Shown in pieces: positions 1 through 7,417 of a stretch of 64,000 nt of DNA. Below the pieces are notes generated by a model that saw nothing but the letters and a program-made list of their open reading frames with translations, was not told the DNA's origin and did no database searches. A program made the position numbers and the translations under genes. The stretch comes from Hoeflea_A sp965216535 (GTDB lineage: Bacteria > Pseudomonadota > Alphaproteobacteria > Rhizobiales > Rhizobiaceae): positions 248,001 through 312,000 of the forward strand of contig OZ244175.1 in NCBI GenBank assembly GCA_965216535.1. The letters run 5' to 3'. The first letter of the stretch is position 1. Every line of letters begins with the position of its first letter.

Positions 1-782
1 CCGGCCTGTCGCGCCGAGCGATGGAAAAGCTGGCCGAGGCCGACGCCTTCCAGTCGATCGGCCTGTCGCGCCGCGATGCGCTGTGGGCGGTGCGGGCGCT
101 CGACCCGCTGGGTGCGGCCGAACGGCTGCCGCTGTTTTCCATCGCCGGCCAGAAGAGCCTGCAGCAGGAGCCGGATATCAGCCTGCCCCCGATGCCGCTT
201 GGCGAACAGGTGATCAACGACTATCGCAGCCTGTCCTTTTCGCTGAAGGCGCACCCGGTGTCCTTCGTGCGCGAGCAGCTGATCGCCGCCGGCTACCGGC
301 AGAACGTCACGCTGCCCGACTGCCGTGCCGGCCGCTTCGTCTCCGTCGCCGGGCTGGTGCTGGTGCGCCAGCGGCCGGGCTCGGCCAAGGGCGTGGTGTT
401 CGAAACGCTGGAGGACGAGACCGGGGTCTCCAACATTATCGTCTGGCCAAAGGTGTTCGAACGCTATCGCACGGTGGTGATCGGCAGCCGCTTCATCGGT
501 GTGCGCGGACCGCTGCAGTCACAGGACGGCGTCATCCATGTGGTCGCCCGGCAGATGACCGATCTGACGCCGATGCTGTCGGGTCTGTCGGACAGCGACG
601 GTCCGATCGACGGCCTCGCCCGCGCCGACGAGGTGCGCCGCCAGCCGATCCCGCCGGAAGAACGCCAGAAGGCAGCCCGCATCCACCAGATGGTGATCCA
701 GGCGCCGCAGCGTCGCAGCACGCCCAACATCCACGCCATGGCCACACGCGGCATTCTGCCCAAGGGGCGGAATTTTCATTAG
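1..782 (+). CDS. dnaE2: Error-prone DNA polymerase DnaE2 (ImuC), C-terminal part only
   Basis: The gene enters from the left edge; about 260 C-terminal residues are visible, ending in a TAG stop at 780-782. DnaE2 is the alpha-subunit-like polymerase of the ImuA-ImuB-DnaE2 mutasome that carries out SOS-induced translesion synthesis. Visible here are the helix-hairpin-helix style stretch (RRDALWAVRAL), the linker before it, and the OB-fold region with 'GRFVSVAGLVLVRQRPG', 'VVFETLEDETG' and 'NIIVWPKVFERYR'. The terminal 'LPKGRNFH' is a typical DnaE2 ending. imuA and imuB would be expected upstream, outside the window. The stop overlaps the stop of the convergent GST gene. Family assignment is firm; whether the missing N-terminal part is intact cannot be judged. 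Confidence 0.9.
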   Translation, partial: GLSRRAMEKLAEADAFQSIGLSRRDALWAVRALDPLGAAERLPLFSIAGQKSLQQEPDISLPPMPLGEQVINDYRSLSFSLKAHPVSFVREQLIAAGYRQNVTLPDCRAGRFVSVAGLVLVRQRPGSAKGVVFETLEDETGVSNIIVWPKVFERYRTVVIGSRFIGVRGPLQSQDGVIHVVARQMTDLTPMLSGLSDSDGPIDGLARADEVRRQPIPPEERQKAARIHQMVIQAPQRRSTPNIHAMATRGILPKGRNFH

Positions 783-1806
783 GGTTGCTTCTCGACAACT
801 TCCAACAGGTCGACGGAGCTCAGCCAGGCCCGCACTGACGCCTCCTCGGCTGTCGACAGACCATCGACGTGGTCGACGATCATTTGTCGGGACTGCTCGA
901 TATAGGGGCGGGCCAGGTAACTGACGTCCTCGCCATAGATAGCAATGACGAAGGCTTTGTCCTTTTGGGCAAGCGCTCTGGCGTTGCCAAGGGCGAAGGG
1001 CTTGTAGGTCCGTGCCATCTCGTCCAGGACGAAACGGCCGAAGCCCGTTGTTTCGGGAAACGCCGGCAAATCGCCCGTGCCGTCCCATGCGTCGGCGGTC
1101 TCATCGACCCACTTCACGATGCCCGGGTAACGCTCGTAGAGCGCTTTCCTGGGGGCCGGGTCATAGAGGAAATGCGCCCGGAGTCCGGCGAGGACGATGC
1201 AGTCAACCGCTGTCGGGCGGTCGCCCAGCAGATATCGCGTTTCCTCAAGTTGCCGCTCAGCCGTCTGCATGATGCGGTGATATTCGTTCTCTGCTTCCCG
1301 TTTCTGCGTATCGCTGCTAACGCCGTCGCCCGGCAAACCTTTGCACCCCATTCAACGAAGGATTTGGCGAAGGCCGCATCGCCCCCGGCGGCATCGAGGG
1401 CCAGGAGCTCATGATTCTCCGGGTAGTTCCAGCGCCAGTGTACCGTTGTGCGAGCGATCCACTCGTCGAAATATTCTTCCAGGAGATGCACCAGGATCCC
1501 GAGCTCGCCGCCGGGGAACATTTCCCGGCCAGCGAAGCGGTGGTCAAGCATCTGAAGGATCGGCGTCGTGTCGCCCAGCATCCAGTTTTCCGGCGTGTGC
1601 AACACCGGAATCTGATGGGTCGCCGCGCGCAGACGAATTTCGTCCCCGTTGTCTCTCGTCTTGGCGCAGAACTCCCAGTCGGCGCCATAGAAGTGCAAGG
1701 CGGCCATGAGTTTGTGGGTGAAATAGCTGCGCTGCCAGCCGTAGACAATATAGCGGTCCGGGCGATCCAACTGGTTTTCCGATCGGGTTGGCTGTGGCGT
1801 GAACAT
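779..1806 (-). pseudogene. Glutathione S-transferase family protein, interrupted by one frameshift
   Basis: Two overlapping minus-strand frames together make one GST of about 342 residues. The N-terminal half starts at the ATG 1806 (GGAAG nine bases ahead) and has the thioredoxin-like domain 'YIVYGWQRSYFTHKLMAALH', 'QIPVLHTPENWMLGDT' and the start of the helical domain. The C-terminal half continues in another frame with 'RYLLGDRPTAVDCIVLAGL', a classic GST helical-domain segment. The switch lies at the C4 run 1346-1349: one more G on the coding strand would read FVEWGCKGLPGD and join the halves. It is therefore a real single-base loss or a homopolymer sequencing error. It is divergent from the TetR-dehalogenase operon, so a role in metabolism of halogenated or electrophilic compounds is plausible but inferred. 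Confidence 0.75.
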
Positions 1807-1830
1807 CGAGCTTCCGGATTCCAATTTGAC

Positions 1831-1875
1831 ATTACGGCTATAATGCGAGATATCATTTCGCATTACAAGCGTAAT
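1831..1875. promoter_or_regulatory. Nested dyad, probable TetR operator between the GST and TetR genes
   Basis: Two inverted repeats share one centre at 1853. The inner pair is TAATGCGA (1841-1848) with TCGCATTA (1858-1865); the outer pair is ATTACG (1831-1836) with CGTAAT (1870-1875). The site fills the space between the divergent GST and TetR genes, as expected for an autoregulatory TetR-family operator that may bind two dimers. The repeats are seen directly; the binding protein is inferred. Confidence 0.65.
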
Positions 1876-1885
1876 GGGAATTGGC

Positions 1886-2491
1886 ATGGCAGATCACTCC
1901 ACGCAGCGGGCGCGTCACAAACAGGAATCCCGGCAGCGCATTCTCGATGCAGCGGCTGCCAGATTGCGCGAAGACGGCATCGACGGCGCCTCGATCATTC
2001 CTGTCATGAAAATGGCCGGACTGACCCACGGCACGTTCTACAGCCACTTCGAAAACAAGGATGAGTTGGCCGTCGAAGCCTTCCGGCACGCAATTTCGGA
2101 CAACCGCGAGCAATGGATCGGGTCCGTCCAGAGCCGGTCATGGAAGACGCGGGTTGGACAACTGGCCAAGGGATACCTGAACCGCAAGCACCGGGATGGC
2201 CGTTCTGAGTCCTGCCCCTATTCGGCATTGGCCACCGACGCGGCCCGCGCTTCGGACGAATTCCGCCAAACCTTTGAAGAGGAGCTGCTCAGGTCGCTGA
2301 ACGCGATGGGTGGCAGCGCCCTGGATGAACGGCAGGAACACGCCCATTACGATGAAACCATCGCGCTCATGGCGCTGTTTGTCGGCGGGCTGTCGCTGGC
2401 ACGCGCCGTCGACAGTCCCGCACTGTCCGACCGGATCCTGAAAACATGCCGAACCATGTCCAAGCGCCTGATTGATGAGGAGACACCCTGA
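1886..2491 (+). CDS. TetR/AcrR family transcriptional regulator
   Basis: A 201-residue TetR-type repressor. The N-terminal helix-turn-helix is clear: 'QRILDAAAARLREDGIDGAS' followed by 'MKMAGLTHGTFYSHFENKDE', the family signature with the recognition helix and the tyrosine/phenylalanine pair. The C-terminal ligand domain (about residues 80-195) has 'CPYSALATDAARASDEFR', typical of a subgroup with a buried hydrophobic pocket. I prefer the ATG at 1886 because GGGAA lies six bases ahead; the ATG at 1874 has no ribosome binding site and would put the operator arm inside the gene. The stop is immediately followed by the dehalogenase start, so it is co-transcribed with it. The inducer is unknown, perhaps a haloalkane or its product. 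Confidence 0.88.
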   Translation: MADHSTQRARHKQESRQRILDAAAARLREDGIDGASIIPVMKMAGLTHGTFYSHFENKDELAVEAFRHAISDNREQWIGSVQSRSWKTRVGQLAKGYLNRKHRDGRSESCPYSALATDAARASDEFRQTFEEELLRSLNAMGGSALDERQEHAHYDETIALMALFVGGLSLARAVDSPALSDRILKTCRTMSKRLIDEETP

Positions 2492-3379
2492 ATGCCGATC
2501 GATATCGCTCCATACGCCGAAAAGAAGACGATCACCATCAACGGCCGTTCCATGGCCTATATCGATGAGGGGGACGGTGACGCCATCGTCTTCCAGCATG
2601 GCAATCCCACCTCATCTTACCTGTGGCGCAATGTCATGCCGCACCTGGAAGGCCAGGGACGGCTGGTCGCCTGCGATCTCATCGGGATGGGCGACTCGGA
2701 CAAGCTCTCGCCGTCCGGCCCGAACAGCTACACCTTCGCCGAACATCGCGAATTCCTGTTCGCGCTCTACGACGCTCTGGGGCTTGGCGACCGCGTCGTC
2801 CTGGTGCTGCACGACTGGGGATCCGCCCTCGGGTTTGACTGGGCCAACCAGAACCGGGACAGGGTTCAGGGGATCGCCTACATGGAGGCCATCGCCAAAC
2901 CGGTGACCTGGGACGAATGGCCTGAAAATGCCCGGGCCGTCTTTCAGGGGTTCCGATCGGAAGCCGGCGAAGCGATGGTGCTGGAGAAAAACGTCTTTGT
3001 TGAACGGGTGCTTCCCGCTTCGGTGATGCGGGACATGCGCGAAGAAGAAATGGCCGAGTACCGGCGTCCCTTCGTCAATGCCGGTGAGGATCGTCGCCCG
3101 ACATTGACCTGGCCGCGCCAGATCCCCATCGAAGGAGAGCCCGAGGACGTGGCCAAGGTTGTTGAGGACTATGGCGCGTGGCTGTCGACCAGCGACCTTC
3201 CCAAACTGTTCATCAACGCGGATCCAGGCTCGATCCTCGTCGGAAAGCAGCGGGACTTCTGCCGGACCTGGCCCAACCAGCAGGAGGTCACCGTCAAGGG
3301 CACCCATTTCATTCAGGAGGATTCGCCGGACGAGATCGGCAAGGCCGTTTCCGGTTTTGTCCGTGAGCTCAGGGGTTAG
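2492..3379 (+). CDS. Haloalkane dehalogenase, LinB/DhaA type (HLD-II)
   Basis: A 295-residue alpha/beta hydrolase that hydrolyses carbon-halogen bonds to an alcohol plus halide in the cytoplasm. The full catalytic pentad is present at what I recall as the LinB numbering: Asn38 in 'QHGNPTSSYLWRN', nucleophile Asp108 and halide-binding Trp109 in 'VLHDWGSALGFDW', acid Glu132 in 'GIAYMEAI', and base His272 in 'VKGTHFIQED'. The acid after strand 6 marks subfamily HLD-II. The start directly abuts the TetR stop and the NTF2-like gene follows six bases after its stop, so the three form an operon. Substrate range cannot be read from the sequence. Family and activity class are nearly certain. Confidence 0.93.
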   Translation: MPIDIAPYAEKKTITINGRSMAYIDEGDGDAIVFQHGNPTSSYLWRNVMPHLEGQGRLVACDLIGMGDSDKLSPSGPNSYTFAEHREFLFALYDALGLGDRVVLVLHDWGSALGFDWANQNRDRVQGIAYMEAIAKPVTWDEWPENARAVFQGFRSEAGEAMVLEKNVFVERVLPASVMRDMREEEMAEYRRPFVNAGEDRRPTLTWPRQIPIEGEPEDVAKVVEDYGAWLSTSDLPKLFINADPGSILVGKQRDFCRTWPNQQEVTVKGTHFIQEDSPDEIGKAVSGFVRELRG

Positions 3380-3385
3380 TCGACC

Positions 3386-3799
3386 ATGACCACCCCTGCG
3401 CGGCGGCTGGTCGAAGCCTTTGGTGACTGTGAAACAATGGCGTCGCTCTATGCGGACGACGTCGTTTGGCGCCTCAACCACTCGCTCGCACCGAACATCG
3501 CCGGCCCCCACGAGGGCAAGCAGTCCGTCGTCGGGTTCAATCGGGCGGTGTTTGAAAAGTTCTATGAACGCGGCTCCGTCATCATCCGCATCCACGACGA
3601 AATCGGCGACGAGGCCTCGTCCGTCGTGCGTTTCGACTTTCACGCCAAAAGCACCAAGGGGCATCCTTATGATGTGGAGTACGTGCTGTTTGCCAAAACC
3701 CGCGATGGTCTGATCCACGAGGTCATCGAGCTTCTCGACACGCTGGCCTCAAACGAGCAGCATCAGGGAAACAGGATCGGTGTGCCGCCGCCCGTGTGA
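3386..3799 (+). CDS. SnoaL/NTF2-like fold protein
   Basis: A 137-residue small cone-shaped alpha+beta barrel protein. Evidence is the typical pattern 'RRLVEAFGDCETMASLYADD' (helix 1-2, then 'VVWRLNHS'), 'GKQSVVGFNRAVFEKF', 'SSVVRFDFHAKSTKGHPYDV' and 'RDGLIHEVIELLDTL'. Such proteins are enzymes (isomerases, hydrolases) or stress-related ligand binders; no specific active site is recognisable. Third gene of the TetR-dehalogenase operon, which suggests a helper role toward a dehalogenation product, but this is only context. Confidence 0.75.
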   Translation: MTTPARRLVEAFGDCETMASLYADDVVWRLNHSLAPNIAGPHEGKQSVVGFNRAVFEKFYERGSVIIRIHDEIGDEASSVVRFDFHAKSTKGHPYDVEYVLFAKTRDGLIHEVIELLDTLASNEQHQGNRIGVPPPV

Positions 3800-3828
3800 A
3801 ACCAGTCGCACAGCGCACGTGTGCTAAC

Positions 3829-3905
3829 CGTCCCGTTCCGGTTCGTCCGGATTGCTGGAGAAAGGCCAGCTTGTTGCCCTTGCGGATCGCGCAAGTTGGC
3901 CCGGC
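3829..3905 (-). pseudogene. Remnant of the 3' end of a glyoxalase-fold (VOC) gene
   Basis: About 75 bases closely resemble the 3' end of the intact minus-strand VOC gene at 6857-7273, including the stretch coding for the C-terminus 'SSNPDEPxRDG' and the preceding 'RDPQGNK' region. The pieces sit in different frames, so it contains at least two small frame disruptions, and nothing of the upstream gene is left. It looks like a decayed duplicate or the scar of a recombination event 3 kb from its relative. Confidence 0.55.
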
Positions 3906-3996
3906 TGCATCACGTGGTGATGAACTGGATTAGAACACGCCCTACATAAGGTGGTGCGTCGGAGCCCCGGTTCCGGCACGCGGACAATCGAGGCAC

Positions 3997-5622
3997 GTGG
4001 AGCGGATGGTTCCAACCCAAACTGAGCAGCGGCCGAACGTCGCGAACAAAAGCCGAGAAAAGACCCATTTCGGCTACCGAATGACGATCGAACCGGAGGC
4101 CAAGCGCATACGCGCCGTCATCGACGGTGTGACGGTCGCCGACAGCGCTTCGGTGATGGTCATGAAGGAAACGCGTCTTCGGCCGGTGTTCTATTTCCCC
4201 CGGAATGACGTTCGGATGGATTTGCTCCAACCCACCGACCGCAGGACATACTGCCCTTTCAAAGGCAATGCCTCCTATTGGAGCATTACAGCCGGCGACA
4301 AGACTGCGGAAAATGCGGCATGGAGCTACGAAGACGCCTATGACGAAGCGGCCATGGTCGAGGACTACATCGCGTTCTACTGGGGCAAGATGGACCTCTG
4401 GTTTGCCGACGATACCGAAATCAAAGAACAGCCGGCGGCAGACACAAACGCGAAAGACAATCCTCTCGTCGATTGGCTCGTACACGATGCGTGGAAGGCA
4501 ACATCAACCGTGGAGCTGGTTGAGGCGCTGGTCGCGGCACTAACCCGCGCAGGCTTCCCGGTGTGGAGCCTTCGACTGTTTGTTCGCACGCTCAATCCGC
4601 AACTCTTCGCCCGGTTTTACAGCTGGAAACGCGATCGCGAGGAAATCATCGAGCGCGAAGCGACGCACGCTGGGGCTCAGTCCGAACAGTTTCTGGATAG
4701 CCCATTCGCTCTTGTCATCGACGGTCAGGGCGGCGTTCGCCGGCGGCTTGAAGGAGCCAATCCGCGACTGGACTTTCCGATCCTGCGCGACCTGATCGAA
4801 GAGGGAGCCACGGATTACGTTGCGGTTCCGCTGCGCTTCTCGGACGGGCAGATCAACGTGCTGACCCTCATTTCCGATGAGCCGGAGGGGTTTTCAACCG
4901 ATCAGCTCGGACACCTCTACGAGGTCCTGCCCAATCTGGGCCGCCTGCTCGAGGCGCACGCTCAACGAATCTCGTCGCTTACCCTGCTGCAGACCTATCT
5001 TGGGCGCAATGCCGGCGAACGCGTCAACAATGGTTCGGTCAAGCGCGGCGATGGCGAACAACTCCATGCCGTGATCTGGTTCTCGGACCTGCGACAGTCG
5101 ACGACCCTCGCGGATACGCTTTCTCGCGAGGATTATCTGGCAGCCTTGAACCAGTACTTCGACTGTGTCGCCGGGGCTGTGATCGAGCACGACGGGGAGG
5201 TGCTGAAGTTCATTGGCGACGCGGTGCTCGCCATTTTTCCCATCGAAGACCCGTCCGAGACCCACCCCGAAGCCTGTCGTCGGGCACTTGCTGCCGTGCG
5301 TACGGCCGGTGAGCAAATCGCAAATGCCAACTCCGAGCGCAGCGCGTCCGGCCTGCCGCTTCTGAAATTCGGAACGGGCCTCCACCGGGGCACAATCACT
5401 TATGGCAACGTCGGGACGGAACGCCGCCTCGACTTCACGGTTATCGGACCAGCGGTGAATGAGGCGGCTCGGATCGAAAGCCTTTGCAAGTCGCTCGACG
5501 TACCGGTGCTTGCGTCCTCGGCCTTTGCGGCTGGCGTGACGGACGGTTTGCGCTCACTCGGCACCCATGAGCTACGTGGCGTACAGGCCGAGGAGGAAGT
5601 ATTTGAGGTCCCGCTCACCTGA
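3997..5622 (+). CDS. Class III adenylate cyclase with N-terminal DUF427 domain
   Basis: A 541-residue soluble protein with three parts. Residues about 20-145 are a DUF427 domain ('VMVMKETRLRPVFYFPRND', 'TYCPFKGNASYWSI', 'AAWSYEDAYDEA', 'YIAFYWGKMDLWF'). Residues 155-335 are the sensor-like region common in rhizobial cyclases ('RRRLEGANPRLDFPILRDL', 'EGATDYVAVPL'). Residues 353-541 are the cyclase homology domain. All catalytic residues are visible: metal-binding Asp364 and Asp408, adenine-selecting Lys404 and Asp479, and transition-state Asn488 and Arg492, so it should make cAMP. The start may be GTG 3997 or ATG 4006; neither has a strong ribosome binding site. It has no operon partner. The DUF427 fusion is unusual; ligand sensing by that domain is inference. 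Confidence 0.88.
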   Translation: MERMVPTQTEQRPNVANKSREKTHFGYRMTIEPEAKRIRAVIDGVTVADSASVMVMKETRLRPVFYFPRNDVRMDLLQPTDRRTYCPFKGNASYWSITAGDKTAENAAWSYEDAYDEAAMVEDYIAFYWGKMDLWFADDTEIKEQPAADTNAKDNPLVDWLVHDAWKATSTVELVEALVAALTRAGFPVWSLRLFVRTLNPQLFARFYSWKRDREEIIEREATHAGAQSEQFLDSPFALVIDGQGGVRRRLEGANPRLDFPILRDLIEEGATDYVAVPLRFSDGQINVLTLISDEPEGFSTDQLGHLYEVLPNLGRLLEAHAQRISSLTLLQTYLGRNAGERVNNGSVKRGDGEQLHAVIWFSDLRQSTTLADTLSREDYLAALNQYFDCVAGAVIEHDGEVLKFIGDAVLAIFPIEDPSETHPEACRRALAAVRTAGEQIANANSERSASGLPLLKFGTGLHRGTITYGNVGTERRLDFTVIGPAVNEAARIESLCKSLDVPVLASSAFAAGVTDGLRSLGTHELRGVQAEEEVFEVPLT

Positions 5623-5675
5623 AGAGCGTTACTCGCTGCCCAAAAGCGGACGTCCCATCTCGATTGGCTTGATGT

Positions 5676-5946
5676 TAGAGCAAAGGGCGATAAGTTTGCA
5701 CCATTTGACCGCGGCGATTTTGGTCTCTGGCTAGGCGGATTGCAGGCCGTGGTGCCACCCCACCACAAGTGCAAGCCAACGACGCCGGGGGCCAAAAGCG
5801 CCCGGCCCGAAGGGTGGCTGCATATCGGCCCATCGGCTGCGTTGCGCCGCTAGCCCGATGCGCCACATCGCGCTGCGCGACGCGCCTGGCCGAGTGGAGC
5901 CGATCTGCTGCCATCAAATGATCCAAACTTATCGCCCTTTGCTCTA
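5676..5946. repeat. Terminal-inverted-repeat element, copy 1 (271 bp)
   Basis: The ends are a perfect 23-bp inverted repeat: TAGAGCAAAGGGCGATAAGTTTG at 5676-5698 is repeated as its reverse complement at 5924-5946, extending inward with few mismatches to CATTTGA. The interior shares about 150 bases with copy 2 (53172-53364), for example the stretch around GGCCCGAAGGGTGGCTGCAT, but has some 80 extra bases near the left end. No transposase is encoded; open frames across it are not gene-like. The outer arm sequence differs from copy 2 while remaining self-complementary. Confidence 0.8.
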
Positions 5947-5966
5947 GATTATGGCTGAGAGTGGGG

Positions 5967-5997
5967 TTGACCTGGAGTGCACTCCAGCAAGTAAGTT
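5967..5997 (+). promoter_or_regulatory. MerR-type promoter with 19-bp spacer and central palindrome
   Basis: TTGACC (5967-5972) and TAAGTT (5992-5997) are separated by 19 bases, the over-long spacer typical of promoters activated by MerR proteins through DNA untwisting. The spacer holds the perfect 16-bp palindrome CTGGAGTGCACTCCAG (5972-5987). It lies 33 bases before the merR start, so the regulator is probably autoregulated and drives the two-gene operon. Confidence 0.75.
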
Positions 5998-6029
5998 GGC
6001 TCGAGTTGGAATAGAGAGCGCCCCGAAAA

Positions 6030-6431
6030 ATGTTGATCGGCAAATTCGCAGATAGAGTTGGCCTGTCCGTAGACACGCTGAGATATTACGAAAAAATCGG
6101 ATTGATGCCGCCCGTTGATCGTATGCCTTCAGGCAGACGCAATTACTCATCCGATCATATTGCCTGGGTGGAATTTCTGAACATTCTCAAAGCAACGGGA
6201 ATGGGCGTGAGCGACATGTCCCGATATGTCGAATTGCGCTCAAAAGGCCTCGCTTCCTTGCAGGATCGCCAAGACCTGCTGATCAAACATCTTCAGGTCG
6301 TGATCGCCAAGCGCAAAGAAATCGAGGAGATGGAGACAGTTCTCAGGGAGAAAACAGCGTTATTCCAATCGGTCTTGGACGGAAAGCTAGATGGTCAAAC
6401 ACTGGCCTGCGCCACTGGAGTTGAGCAATGA
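6030..6431 (+). CDS. MerR family transcriptional regulator
   Basis: A 133-residue regulator. The winged helix-turn-helix is complete: 'IGKFADRVGLSVDTLRYYEK' then 'IGLMPPVDRMPSGRRNYS' and 'HIAWVEFLNILKATGMG'. The dimerisation coiled coil covers about residues 80-120 ('LLIKHLQVVIAKRKEIEEME'). The C-terminus lacks a paired-cysteine metal-binding loop, so it is probably a sensor of an organic effector in the style of YfiL/AdhR-like proteins rather than of metals. Its last codons overlap the start of the next gene (ATGA), indicating translational coupling. The pair is visibly more A/T-rich than neighbouring genes and lies beside the repeat element, suggesting acquisition from elsewhere. Confidence 0.88.
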   Translation: MLIGKFADRVGLSVDTLRYYEKIGLMPPVDRMPSGRRNYSSDHIAWVEFLNILKATGMGVSDMSRYVELRSKGLASLQDRQDLLIKHLQVVIAKRKEIEEMETVLREKTALFQSVLDGKLDGQTLACATGVEQ

Positions 6432-6835
6432 AAAAGAGTGCCTTGGAGCGTGGTCGCGAACTGCTTGAAAATTTGAACCCAGAGTTGGAGCCAATCATTT
6501 CCGATCGGTATGATGATCTGCTGCCGGGTTTTTCGGATATCTTGGTCGAATTTGCCTATGGACGGCTCTACTCGAGGGGTGTCGTTGATATCAAAACGCG
6601 CCAGTTGGCCACCGTCGCTGCATTGACTGCGATGGGGGGGCAAACTGGACCGCAGCTCAAAGCCAACATTGATCATGCTTATAGTGCGGGTGCGAGTGAG
6701 CGTGAGCTCGCAGAAATCATTTTGCAGATGTCTGTCTATGCCGGAATGCCCGCCACCATCAACGCGTTGAACAGCCTGCGCGAAGTTGCCGGTTCAAAAG
6801 AAGCAGCCGGCAAGGTGGTCGATCAAAGCACTTGA
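6428..6835 (+). CDS. Carboxymuconolactone decarboxylase family protein
   Basis: A 135-residue all-helical protein of the CMD/PcaC fold ('RELLENLNPELEPIISDRYD', 'LPGFSDILVEFAYGRLYSR', 'TRQLATVAALTAMGGQTGPQ', 'ANIDHAYSAGASERELAEII', 'MSVYAGMPATINALN'). The histidine of the CMD group is present (IDHAYSAG), but the CxxC pair of the peroxidase-like AhpD branch is absent, so a peroxidase role is unlikely. It is the only structural gene behind the MerR regulator; likely reaction is on a small cyclic acid or lactone, which is inferred from family only. Confidence 0.85.
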   Translation: MKKSALERGRELLENLNPELEPIISDRYDDLLPGFSDILVEFAYGRLYSRGVVDIKTRQLATVAALTAMGGQTGPQLKANIDHAYSAGASERELAEIILQMSVYAGMPATINALNSLREVAGSKEAAGKVVDQST

Positions 6836-6856
6836 TATTTATATCCGCGAAGTCCG

Positions 6857-7273
6857 CTATCCGTCCCGTCCCGGTTCGTCCGGGTTGCTGGAGAAAAGTG
6901 CGAGCTTGTTGCCTTGCGGATCACGCAGGTAGCCGACATAGAAGCGTGGCCCGTAGGAGGCACGAAAACCCGGTGGACCCTCGTCGGAACCGCCTGCGGT
7001 AAGCGCGGCGGCGTGAAGGTCTCGAACCTGCTTTTGGTTGCTCGCTTCGAAGGCGACCATGGATCCGTTGCCGGCTGAGGCCGGACCTCCATCGAAGGTC
7101 GGTTTGACGTAGAACTCAGGCAAAACGGGAGACTGGCCGGGTTCGACAGGCAGTGCGAAGCTCAACCCCTCGGGGCCTTCTTCCAGGCCATAGCCAAGGG
7201 CTGGCAGGAACGCGCAGTAAAACCGTTTTGCGCGGTCGATATCATCCGCGCCGACTGTGACGTAGGAAATCAT
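6857..7273 (-). CDS. VOC family (glyoxalase/bleomycin resistance-like) protein
   Basis: A 138-residue single-gene unit with two beta-alpha-beta-beta-beta modules: 'ISYVTVGADDIDRAKRFYCA' at the N-terminus, 'FEASNQKQVRDLHAAALTAG' in the middle, and 'YGPRFYVGYLRDPQGNKLAL' near the end. The family binds a divalent metal and acts on varied small molecules; no specific substrate can be assigned. Its 3' end has a decayed relative at 3829-3905. It is convergent with the carboxymuconolactone decarboxylase gene. Confidence 0.85.
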   Translation of the reverse strand: MISYVTVGADDIDRAKRFYCAFLPALGYGLEEGPEGLSFALPVEPGQSPVLPEFYVKPTFDGGPASAGNGSMVAFEASNQKQVRDLHAAALTAGGSDEGPPGFRASYGPRFYVGYLRDPQGNKLALFSSNPDEPGRDG

Positions 7274-7417
7274 GTGTTTCTTTCCGGCAGTTTGCTTGTA
7301 TCCATCAGATTACCGCAATTGTTGGCCGCGACGGAAATGACGGTTCTGAGCTCATCCACGACAATACGCTGAACATCAGGTAATCTTGCGCCAACCGGCA
7401 CAATCTGGAGAGGCGCG

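Noticed and set aside
3908..3922. CATCAC-GTG-GTGATG palindrome upstream of the cyclase
   Set aside because: A single short dyad in a decayed region next to the VOC scar; no second copy and no regulator beside it, so no function is claimed.
5675..6076. Minus-strand open frame across repeat element copy 1, with a similar one across copy 2 (53171-53473)
   Set aside because: The shared peptide follows from the shared DNA of the two elements, ends within the inverted arms, and matches no protein family; the frame also runs into the MerR promoter.
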